Origin: Tetradesmus obliquus
Lineage: Eukaryota; Chlorophyta; Chlorophyceae; Sphaeropleales; Scenedesmaceae
Length of the DNA: 64,000 nucleotides
NCBI GenBank assembly: GCA_030272155.1
Contig: CP126196.1
Location: 434,001 to 498,000 of the forward strand
Direction of reading: 5' to 3'
Shown here piece by piece: positions 34,027-43,566 of the stretch; the stretch's first letter is position 1, and every line of letters starts with the position of its first letter. A program made the position numbers and the translations under genes. The notes under the pieces were generated by a model. It saw only the letters and a program-made list of their open reading frames with translations. It made no database searches and had not been told where the DNA came from.

Positions 34027-37000
34027 AGGTCAACAGCGAGGACTATGACGGCTGGCTGCCGCTGCACGTGGCCTGCTACTACGGCGCGGCAAACGTGGCT
34101 GACATGATGCTGCGCAGAGGCGCCCAGGTGCGGCAGCGGCAGCAGCTGCAGCAGCAGCAGCTGGACGCAGCTGCAGGCAGTGGTGACGGGAGATGCTTAA
34201 AAGTTGTTGCAGCACCACCACCAGCAGCAGCAGCAGCAGCAGCAGCTGTTTGGTATTGGGGTGTTTGGACAGCAGCAAGAGCGGTAGCAGCTGCCTTGCT
34301 GACAGCTCTTTTTACTTGTGGGTAAGCAGTTGCATCTGTTTGTGCATTAGGGCTCTGTCTTGTACCATACAGCCTGCGCCCATGCGGCTCTTTCTGCACG
34401 ACATACGCGCGGCTTGCGTGCTTTGGGTGCCAGCTCGCGCCAGCAGCCACCCTGCCACCCTATGCTACTGCACTCTCGCCTCACATCTGCTGCTTGTAAT
34501 GCAAGTTTCTACAGCAATTTTCTGACATCTGACAACAACAATAACAGCAACTTTGACCACCCCCCGCAGGTCATGGCGCGCACCAACAAGGGCCAGACCC
34601 CCCTGCACATCGCTGTGGAGATGGCAGAGAGCCAGTGGCTGAACAGGGAGTACAACTACGGCCTCACAGTGAAGCTGCTGCTGGGAGCAGGGGCGCTGAT
34701 CAACACCGCAGACAGCATCGCCAACACGCCGCTGCACGTGAGGGCCTGTCAAACATTCCTTATACATGGTCAAACGTGGTCAAATATGGTCAAAGTTGGT
34801 CAAAGTTACCTGCATGCTGGACTGTTCACAGCAAGCTGCTGCCAGACAATCAGCTGCTGTGCATGGTCACACCTGCCGCGCCACTGGCAGCACAAAGTCG
34901 GGCACACCCATACTGACACCGCCAACTCGCCTTGCTGTCCTGCGCTGCTGCTGCCTGGCTTAAACCCCAGGTTGCCACCAAGAACTTGGACCTGCCCACC
35001 ATGGCGCTGCTGCTGACGTGGCGGCATCAACCACAACATTGCCTCAACACCAGTATCCCCTGCCTGCTGTTTGTTCAACCCCAGGTTGCCACCAAGAACC
35101 TGGACCTGCCCACCATGGCGCTGCTGCTGCCGTGGCTGCATAACCACAACATTGCCTGAACACCAATATCGCCTGCCTGCTGTTTGTTCAACCCGCAGGT
35201 TGCCACCAAGAACCTGGACCTGCCCACGATGGCGCTGCTGCTGGAGCACGAGGCTGACGTGGCGGCCCCCGGCCAGGCTGGCCGCACGCCGCTGCACATC
35301 GCTGTCAGCAGGGGCAGCCAGGAGGCGGCGGTGCTGCTGCTGGAGGCGGGAGCAGACATCAACTGCACGTGAGTGGTCTGGCAAGGAGGCCCAAGCGTGT
35401 GACTGCGGTGTCGCAGATGGCAGTTGTGTGTTTCAGTTTGAGCGCCAAAGGGTGACGGCAGTGGGCGGCTGATGCTGCAGTTGTATGTTGGAGGCGGGAG
35501 CAGACATCAACTGCACGTGAGCAGGAGGAGGGCATGAGGTGCCGTGCGCGTGTGGCGCCACAGTAGCAGCTGGCAGCAACGTGTGTAAATTACGGCAGCA
35601 AGCTGAGAGCGCCTCACTCGCATGCTTTTGAGTATCATGTGTGCAGCAAAATATTGTTCAGCTAAGCTGCGCCAGCAGCTGAATGATAGCCCCCTGCTCG
35701 CTCCTTGCTTGCTGGTTGACCTCTGCGATCATCTGATCCGCGTCATGCAGTGACGAGGCTGGCGCAACGCCGCTGATGCTGGCTGTCCAGGCCAACAGCC
35801 CCAGCAGCATGCAATTCATCTGCCTGCGCGTTGCTCACTTGTCTTCATATGTCTCTGAATGCGCACTGCAGTGACGAGGCCGGCGCCACGCCGCTGATGC
35901 TGGCCGTTGAGGCCAACAGCCCCAGCATGACACCTGTGTCTTTGCTTGCTTCTTGCTCACTTGTCTATATATGTGTGGGGTCACCTGCTGCAGAGACGAG
36001 GCCGGTGCCACGCCGCTGATGCTGGCTGTGGAGGCCAACAGCCCCAGCAGCATGCAGTGGTGCCTGGCGCGGGGCGCCAATGCGCAGGCGGCCATGGCCA
36101 GCGGCTGGCGCGCGGTGCACCTGGCCGTGCGGCTGGGCCATGAGAGCTGCCTGCTGATGCTGCTGCAGGAGGTGAGGAGGGGAGGGGGCTGCATGCTTAG
36201 TGGGTGTGCTGTAGTGTGGTGCAGAAGTGCTTGTTGATGCTGCTGCAGGAGGTGAGCTGGGGTGCTGCTGCTGATGATGATGATGATGATGCCGCATGCT
36301 GTAGTCACTGTGGCTGTGCTGTAGTGTGGGCCAGAAGTAGCGTGCTGGTGTTGTGTCTGGCGCAGTACGGAACAAGCAGCAGCGAGTAGCGACGACGAGT
36401 CTGCAGAGTGTCGAGCAAGCAAGCCTGTTGGCACCTGCACTTACTGTCTGATGCACTGCTGGGGCCCCGCTTGCAGTAGTCCTTGCTTTGCCTGCGTTGC
36501 GCACCCATCCTGCTGTTAAATTACCTTCCTATACCTCCTCGCCCTGCCCTGCGCCGCAGAACGCTGCTTGTGTTGATGAGGAGGACGAGCAGGGCGTACA
36601 TGTTTACACCCTCTTGCCGTCGCCTTGTCGTATGACACGTTGCTCTTCCTCTTGACCTGCTGCAGAACGCTGCTTGTGTTGATGAGGAGGACGAGCAGGG
36701 GCGCACATGTTTACACCCTCTTGCTGTCGCCCTGATGTATCACCACATTGCCCTTCATCTTGACCTGCCGCAGAACGCCGCTTGTGTGGACGAGGAGGAC
36801 GAGCAGGGGCTCACGCCGCTGCACACAGCAGCAGAGCTTGGCGCCACAGAAATCGCAGAGCACCTGCTAGACCGCGGCGCAGATCTAAACCACGCCGGCG
36901 AGCCGCGCTGCATCACTGCGCTGCATGTTGCCTCATACCACAACCAGGGGGACATGGTGCAGCTGCTGCTGGAAAAAGGCATCAAAGTGAATGTGCAGGA

Positions 37001-37184
37001 TGCGAACGGCCACACGCCGCTGCACATAGCGGCGCTGCTCAACAACTACCATTTGATAGGCCCGCTGCTGGCGGCTGGGGTGGATGTGAGCTTGAAAGAT
37101 AAGAGCGGGAAAACCGCCCAGCAGCTAGCGCTTGATAAAGGCAGCGATGATGTGCTGCGGCAGCTGGACGCGTTCAAGCTCTAA
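31922..37184 (+). CDS. Ankyrin-repeat protein, 13 repeats (8 exons)
   Basis: Exons 31922-32000, 32772-32903, 33642-33757, 34029-34127, 34570-34737, 35199-35368, 35994-36171, 36774-37184; 450 residues, all ankyrin. Exon 1 (MSCQKVACNVFRKASGRFKL...) was picked because its phase-1 donor joins exon 2 to give LHEAVSLGDIDCL, a proper first repeat. Clear repeats include GRAPLHVAADKG, NRTPLHIAVNEGHADVV, GWLPLHVACYYGAANV, GRTPLHIAVSRGSQEAA, GLTPLHTAAELGATEIA and NGHTPLHIAALLNN. Most exon borders fall inside repeats. No other domain, signal peptide or membrane segment is present. Such pure ankyrin proteins are protein-binding adaptors; the partner cannot be told. An in-frame ATG also exists at 31715, giving a longer, hydrophobic and less likely N-terminus. 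Confidence 0.88.
32870..33080 (+). repeat. Copies of exon 2 end and donor (ankyrin gene), CAG-spaced
   Basis: GGCATCAGCGAGGC...CATACTCACAG with a GT donor at 32904 (authentic), 33003 and a decayed one near 33076. The copies are separated by (CAG)n runs of unequal length. Exon 3's donor (33758) likewise has a copy at 33850. Confidence 0.82.
33981..34028 (+). repeat. (CTG)n tract ending in the exon 4 acceptor
   Basis: CCGCTGCCGCTG followed by about 13 CTG triplets; the terminal CAG at 34026-34028 is the acceptor. Confidence 0.85.
34767..34804 (+). repeat. 10-bp tandem repeat, four copies
   Basis: TGGTCAAAnn repeated four times in an ankyrin-gene intron just after the exon 5 donor. Confidence 0.75.
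34971..35260 (+). repeat. Three copies of exon 6 start and acceptor
   Basis: CAG|GTTGCCACCAAGAAC starts at 34971, 35085 and 35199 (114-bp period, twice). About 50 bp of exon is shared, diverging after CTGCTGCTG. The exon 6 donor (35369) also has a copy at 35517. Confidence 0.9.
35751..36060 (+). repeat. Three copies of exon 7 start and acceptor
   Basis: GACGAGGCYGGYGCMACGCC with an upstream CAG acceptor starts at 35751, 35872 and 35994 (121-122 bp). The exon 7 donor (36172) has a copy at 36252. Confidence 0.9.
36560..36815 (+). repeat. Three copies of exon 8 start and acceptor
   Basis: CAG|AACGCYGCTTGTGT...GACGAGCAGGG starts at 36560, 36666 and 36774 (106 and 108 bp). Only the third continues as GGGCTCACGCCG into the ankyrin repeats. 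Confidence 0.9.
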
Positions 37185-39300
37185 CGCCGGCTGTTTTGGG
37201 GTGGTTGTGGGTAGTGAGGGAAAGCTGGGGGTTGGGGTTGTTTGTGTGGGGGTGGGATGTGCGTTGTGTGGCTTCAGTTGGAGCAGTGCTGAGTGTTGCT
37301 GCCACCACCAGCAGGCTGCTGGGGGCGGCTGCGCGGCCACCTGCAGGGTGGTTGGTGTCAACACGAGCGCACATGTGGGCTGGCTGTCAGTGCTGCTGCA
37401 GCACATGTGGGCTGGCTGTCAGTGCTGCTGCAGCACATGTGGGCTGGCTGTCAGTGCTGCTGCAGCACATGCATGGGCCCCTGTGATTGCAGCAACAGCA
37501 GCATCGCCCTAAGCTGCTGGCTGCGTCAGCAGTGCTGCCGGTGCATGCACGCAATGCATATCTTTTTGGCACAACCGCAGTGTGGAGACATTGTACAACA
37601 TACTAATGACTGTCTTCTGCGCTGTGTGGTGCATTGGCTCTGTGTGCATGGCGGCTGTCACATTTTTGTTGTCCTGTCAGCATCGAGGCTGGCGTGCATG
37701 TGCGTCTTGAGCTCTCAGCAGCCTGCTGCTGTAAAAGGACATCACTCAAAGCGCGGTTTGAGTGCCTTGGGGGGCGTTGAGCTATGACTGTTGGCTCAGG
37801 CGCGCAGTGTCGAAGTGTCGAACTGCGCCTGACCTGTGCCTTCCAACAGGTGCTGCACTCAACCTCATCATCACAGCTGCTGGCTGCGCCATGGTTGTTG
37901 CAATGCAATGTTGTTATCATTCAAGTGTTGGAGTCTGATTTGGTAGCACGTCCGTGTCGGTTAGCAGCAGGTGGGGCAGCGTAGGCGGCGCTGCAACTGC
38001 TGCTGCGTGTTGCTGCATCCACAGCAGCAGCAGAGTTGCCACTGCCAAGCCGTTGCACATCACACATGGCATGTGAGGCAGCCTGTTGAGTACGTGAAAT
38101 AGTAATTCGTGAAGTGCCAGCAAAGCGGGTTTCTCAGTGTGGCATGGGAGTGTTTGATTATTCGCATGTTTCGCACGATACCTCCTGTGTATGTGTGCAT
38201 TTCAGGTCGCAGCAGCAGCGTGCAAACCCAATGACAGGCTGGCAGCGCAACACTTTGGCGGCCCCATCACGCCACGGCCACACTATACCCTCAGGTGCAT
38301 CAGTTTATGTGAGTGGCTGTGACTGCGTGACAACAGTTGTGACGTAACAGCAGCACCCGCAGATGCTGCTGATGTATACAGCTGCTGTATACAGCAGCAC
38401 CCGCAGATGCTGCAGTGGTTGCACTCTGCATGCATGTAAAAGCAGTCATTGCTTGTGCTGGCAAGGCGCCTGGTGCGGCATTGCTACAGCGGCATACTAA
38501 GCCCCACACTAGTAATATGGGGCGATGGCAGCGTGCAGCAGCTACTTTGTGCTGGCAGCATGCTGCGCAGGCTTGTTCTCTGCTTGCATGGCTGGTTCAC
38601 TGTGTGCAAGGCTGCCACTGCCACCTCTGGCACGTTTGGCGCAATGGACTGGTGTGCACTTGGCGGCAAAATGCGAGTGCTTGTGTTTGGGGAATTGCCT
38701 GGAGTGCTGGCTCCAGCCAACTGGGCTGGGCAGAGTATCCATGATCAGAGTGCGTTGTAACCCAACGGTTTTGCCACTTGCCTCGCGTTGTTGTACACAG
38801 GTGACCCAGGTCTACACAGGCCTGCATCACATCATGCCTGCCACAGTTGCACGACTGCAAGCACTGCGGTGGATTGAAACGAAAGAGGCACCACTCTGCG
38901 GCGCTGCATGCCAGCACATACGTTCCCACAGCCACCCCCTCTACTCCCTGCTTGTGACTACACCCCAGGAAGTCAGACTGTCTGAGAAGAAGCCATGCAT
39001 TGTTGCACATACAGCGCGTATTACACTGTAGCCACCTACTGACATACATGCCAGATGACAACTCAACTGAGCAACTCAACAATTTGTGCAAGCTTAGAAG
39101 CAGAACCTGTGTAGGCAGAGTACACAACTACACGTATGCTGTGCTCACTCATTGCCGCATGCGCTGTATATGTCTGAATGCAAATCATCAGCTTACAATG
39201 CCAAGCTGCCCAGCGGCCATCGCTTCTGTCTGACACACCTGTTGCCAACGCAGCTGCTCACAGCAGCAGCAGCAGCAGCAGCAGCTTTAGGCCGTGCTGC
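37185..39300. other. Intergenic region between ankyrin and metallothionein genes
   Basis: Two convergent 3' flanks. 37371-37470 holds a 32-bp repeat (three copies). 38348-38413 has a duplicated CAGCAGCACCCGCAGATGCT around the inverted pair GTATACAGC/GCTGTATAC. TTACA at 39193-39197 (TGTAA on the minus strand, the usual green-algal polyadenylation signal) lies about 105 bases past the metallothionein stop. No further gene seen. Confidence 0.5.
37371..37470 (+). repeat. 32-bp tandem repeat, three copies
   Basis: Unit starts ACATGTGGGCTGGCTGTCAG and ends TGCTGCTGCAGC; copies at 37371, 37403 and 37435 are essentially identical. Non-coding. Confidence 0.85.
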
Positions 39301-40225
39301 TCATGCCTTGGCACACTTGTGGCACTTGCACTTGTCGCCGCAGCCGCAGCTGCCCTCGGAGCACTTGCAGGCATTGGAGCTGCAGGCGACAGCAGCAGCG
39401 GCAGCAGGCATAATTGTAAAACACTGTGACGCAACAATGCCTGGAGTTTGATACTGGCACGGTGCCATCAACATGCAGTTCATACGTGTGCATGCTTATG
39501 GTGCTGTTGAGTGTTAAACCTGAAGCATTGCAGCAAAGGTAGCTCCTGTACAGAGCTGCACAAGCTGCTGCATGCTAGCAGCGAGCATGCTCGTTAAATC
39601 TGCCTCAGGACAGCATCCAGCTGCGTTGCCAGTTACAACCCTCAGATGTGTGGGAAACCGCGCTATGCTACTTGCAGCACTGCTCGAATGCATAATCAGT
39701 CGCAATGCGCATGCGTGTGTGTGCACAGCCGCGGCCCACCTGCACATGTTGCAGCCGGTGGCCGCCACCCTCTTGGCCAGGCCGCCAGCGCATGAGGCGC
39801 AGAAGCCTGCGGGCAGGGCAGCAGCAGCGCGACAATGCACAGCACATTGAGGTGTCGTGGATGGCACTAAGCAGTGCATGCCATGGGGTGGTGCCTTCCA
39901 TGCATGCCAAGCAGTAGAGCGCATTGGACACCTGACCTATGCATGCTGATGCTGCGGTTCAACGACGGTGGAGCTGCGCACAGCGGCAGCCACTGCCCAG
40001 CAAGTGCCATGCAAGTGCCATGTCAAAGCTGGCACGTATATGCATAGCCATGTAGCTTGTGCAGCCAGCATCAGCAGTGAGTGAAGGTTAAGAACTGTTG
40101 TTTGTGCTGCAGTGCACAGATCAGCATCAGCTGCCAGCAGGATCCGCAGCACACTCACAGTCCTCGCTGCAGTCGCAGTTGGAGCCGCAGTTGCAGGAGC
40201 CACCGCTCTCACACTTGCACACCAT
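39301..40225 (-). CDS. Metallothionein, three small exons
   Basis: Minus-strand exons 40225-40159, 39806-39740 and 39379-39301 join in phase (1, then 2) into 70 residues with 18 cysteines. Exon 1 encodes MVCKCESGGSC then NCGSNCDCSEDC; exon 2 FCASCAGG...TGCNMC; exon 3 SSNACKCSEGSC, GCGDKCKCHKCAKA and stop. Splice sites: GTGAGT/CCCGCAG and GTGGGC/CCTGCAG. The CxC and CxxC clusters with almost no aromatic residues (one Phe) are typical of metallothioneins, which bind Zn/Cd/Cu through Cys thiolates in the cytosol and buffer metal or oxidative stress. A further acceptor (TTGCAG, exon edge 40235) sits 10 bases before the ATG, so the leader is interrupted by an intron holding a (CTG)n tract. TGTAA occurs about 105 bases after the stop. 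Each exon is too short to show as a long ORF. Metal-responsive promoter elements were not identified. Confidence 0.82.
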
Positions 40226-40235
40226 GATGGCAACT

Positions 40236-42186
40236 CTGCAAAGGCGAGCGAGAAGGGTAGCAGCAGCAGCAGCAGCAGCAGCAGCGGCAGCGGCAGCAGC
40301 AGGATCAAGACTCGTGCTAAAAACTCGACTGAAAGCCTGATCTTTTGATGCATTCAGCTGGTTTAGCTGTTTGAACGCAACGTTGTGGATACGCATGTGC
40401 CATTAGAGCCAGAAAATGCCAGAAGATGCCCCTTATGCCTTTGCTGACCTGTCTTTTTGAAGATGCCGGTTGGGCAAGATGTAGCTCGGGAGCGGGGAAT
40501 GTCAAAGCGTAGGAAGTAGCGTGACCAACTTAGAAACTGCACGCAGGACCATGCAGGCTTCATACGCCTGGCAGAGTCCTTGCAGGACACGTCGACGTGG
40601 CGTAAACCATCATCCGCCGGTCCCATGTGTGCCGTCAGCACGTGCCCTATGCGCTTACCTAGGACCCTGAACAAGCTATATCACAGCCTAAATTAATCCA
40701 TCACGAGAATTTGCATTCTGAACGCTTGCAAGATTTGTTCGGCGAGACAGGGGCGTCGCAACTAGCTAGCCTATAGGCCTATAGGGTTTCCTCCTCAGTT
40801 GCTGCAGTCCTTCTTTTCCGACTGCAGCTGCAGCTGCAAGTTCAAAGCGGTACGTCCAGCATTAATGTACAGCTACAGGTGACTCAACAGGGGCGGAGCT
40901 TGTGGTGACAAGCAAACAGCAGGGCGCACTCAGCCCCTCACATTGCCAGTGTGGCAACTGGCTGCCAGGCCAACAAGCTGCAGTCACACGGTGTAGGCTA
41001 TCATTGTGGGAAATTCTCTACACGCAATAGCTTCAGGGCTGAATCACATGAGCTGCTCAGCTGCAGCTGAGCCCAAGTAGGCCGCTGTGCCAGCGGCCTA
41101 CTTGGAGGTGTAAGGATATGACATGAAAATAAGGCTACATGGCCAGATTACGGCCAGTGCCTCCCTCAGCCCCACCACCAGCTGGCCATCATGGTGCGGC
41201 TGCAGGTGCCCTCTTGCCGCGGTGCCAGTCAGCAGCTTCAGTAATGCATATGGATTCACACAATCACAGCCAGCATGCCCAATGCATTGCGCAGTTGCAC
41301 GGTCGTCAACTACTGTAGGTATGAGACAACAAAAACTTCATCATGACTGGTCAGTGCTGTCTGCAGCCATGCAGTCTGCAGCGGTGTAGAGCAATGCATG
41401 GTACCAGCAGCACCAGTGCAGCTGCACTGCAGTGGCTACTCTGCCTGTCCTGATGTGTTGCGTTCATTTGCCAGTACTGCCCGTGCACGTTTCTCTATTA
41501 CATTATCATGCTTTTCTGCATTTTCGAAAACAGGGGCGATCTTGAAAATCAAAGAGCGAGTTGTTGTTTGCTCGCGAGCCTCTTGGCCTTCCGCAACCAA
41601 CGACCACCAACATCATAGTCACCCGTGAAGGCTTCGGTGTCTCAGCTCATCGATCATTTGATTGCTTTCTACAGGCACAAAGCGATACAAAGTTGAGCGG
41701 GAACCATTGCACCTTGTGGCGCCAAGTCCTCAAGTTTGCCTTCACACTTCCAACATAGCGCACAGGTAATGCATGATTGAGAAACAGTAGCAATAAGATT
41801 TGTTTGCTGTGATGCTGGCATGATGGAGATCATACAGTAAGCAGTGAATGTTCGGCCTTGACATCAACGGCCTGCGCAGACAGCAGACAGCAGACAGCCA
41901 CGTTGGTTACCTTCATACTTGGTGGACGTAGTAAAATCTATTCGAAGGAAGCAAGCTGTGCACCTTCAGGACTGGTCGTTGCACGCATGTGCACTTGATT
42001 TCTTGGCTGTAGCGGCACGCAGATCGTGTCTCTCGCCCACTAAGGCGCGTTCATGTGCATTTCTGTAGGTAGTTTCAGGCAAAAGAGGCAGCAGCTCATT
42101 CACTTGATTCGGCGTAGGTGATCGCGCCACACCACCAGACAATCGGCGCTGCAGCTAGTCAAGCGCGACATAGCCCAGGAAATACT
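40236..42186. other. Intergenic region between divergent metallothionein and membrane-protein genes
   Basis: Should contain the metallothionein leader/promoter on the left and that of the 42187 gene on the right. Contains palindromes at 40770-40785 (CCTATAGG twice) and 41055-41105, and CAGACAG repeats near 41880. No gene recognised. Confidence 0.4.
41055..41105. other. Adjacent perfect palindromes (potential cruciform)
   Basis: GCTCAGCTGCAGCTGAGC (41055-41072) is an uninterrupted 18-bp palindrome. It is followed directly by a 15-bp perfect stem CCAAGTAGGCCGCTG, loop TGC, and its complement (41073-41105). Confidence 0.8.
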
Positions 42187-42686
42187 ATGGCTCTTCAAAT
42201 CTACGCGCAGCAGGCGCGCCAGCGAGCCTGCGGCCTGCTGGTGCTGGCAGTGCTGCTGGCCAGCAGCATGGCTCAAGACTCCAGCAGCGACACAGTGCGT
42301 GTGAAGGTTGTCTTTGAAGGTGAGGGTGCAGAAGGCATGCAAGCAGCAACAATGACAGCCCTGCACCACATGCACATGGCTGATGCTGGCTGCAATGACC
42401 TTGGCGGGGCAGGCCTGCTAACCACACCAAGCTGATGCTGACACCTTGCCTGAACTGAGTGCAGCACGCTCCACCTCCTGTGCCAATCACCCGTGCTGTG
42501 ATGTCTTTCCTCGTCAATGCAGTGTGGACATCAGCCTGATACTCATTCATGCTGCCGTGTACTGCTTGCAGGCATCCCTCAGGATGAGTTTGACTCAAAG
42601 TACAACACTGCCACGCTGATGACGGTGGCCTCAGCAGCAGGAGTGCCAAACGACTACGTGTACCGCATCGGAGGGCCCAGCCAGCC

Positions 42687-42724
<38 letters not shown>

Positions 42725-43566
42725 GCGGCAACTCCACAGGCCCCTCCATGCTGGTGGGCAGCACCATCACTCCCACCAGCAGCAGCGAGCAGGCAGTGCC
42801 AACCACCCCTGAGGTAGTTGCCAGCAGCAACAACATCGTCGCAACTGCTGCCCCCACCCCCGCATTCATTGAGGCAAGCAGCAACCAGCAGGTCGTCCCT
42901 GCAGCAGCTACCGCCACTCCCACTGACCCTACTACCCCCACCACTACCACCACCCCCAGCAGCAGCAGCAGCAGCGGCGGCCGCCGGCTGAGTCAGGTGC
43001 GTGCTACCGCCGAGTACGGCATCAAGACCAACCGCACCGCAGGTGACTGGGCCACCGCCGAGGTCATCCGCAGCAAGGTGCTGTCCAGCGCAGCAGGCTT
43101 CGGCCAGTCTTCCAGCCAGGGCAATGGCAAAGGCTTCTATGCCACACTGTTTAAGAACGGAGTCAAGGCGGAGCCCATGGTGTTTTTGGATAGCACGCAG
43201 ATCTTGGCCGGCGGCTTGACAACTGAGGCCCCTAAGAGCAGGTTCGGGGCCCGCAAAGATGCTGAGCTGAAGGTGCTTGATCACCAGGAGGTGAAGGCAG
43301 CGCTGAACCCCAACACCAATGCCAGCAACACAGTGAATGCCAAGGAGATGACGCTGCTGCCCGCGCCGCAGCCGGCCGCTCAGCCGGAGCCGCAGCGTCA
43401 GCCCGCGCTGCAGCCCTGGGCGATTGGGTTGATTGCAGTTGCGGGTGTATTGGTGCTGGCGGCCGGCAGTGTGTGCGTGTGGCGCAAGTGCACTAGTGAT
43501 GCCATGCGCAAGAGCGGCAGCCGGCAGCAGTTCCTGCCCAGCACTGTGGCCGACACGTCTGCGTGA
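42187..43566 (+). CDS. Single-pass type I membrane protein, function unknown
   Basis: Two exons, 42187-42319 and 42572-43566; 375 residues. N-terminal signal peptide (CGLLVLAVLLASSMA). A short alpha/beta-looking segment follows (VRVKVVFEG, FDSKYNTATLMTVASAAGVP), then a Ser/Thr/Pro-rich linker with a poly-Ser run likely to be glycosylated. After GGRRLSQ a second folded segment starts (VRATAEYGIKTN ... GFYATLFKNG). One membrane span near the C-terminus (WAIGLIAVAGVLVLAAG) is followed by a basic stop-transfer stretch and a ~30-residue cytosolic tail. I do not recognise the family. The split domain around a Ser-rich linker resembles repeated small extracellular modules of algal surface proteins, which is only an impression. 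ATG 42187 is preferred over the in-frame codon at 42118 because it places the signal peptide at the terminus. Confidence 0.8.

Noticed and set aside
37371-37470. CRISPR-like array (regular 32-bp units).
   Set aside because: Units are contiguous with no unique spacers, in a eukaryotic nuclear context without cas genes.
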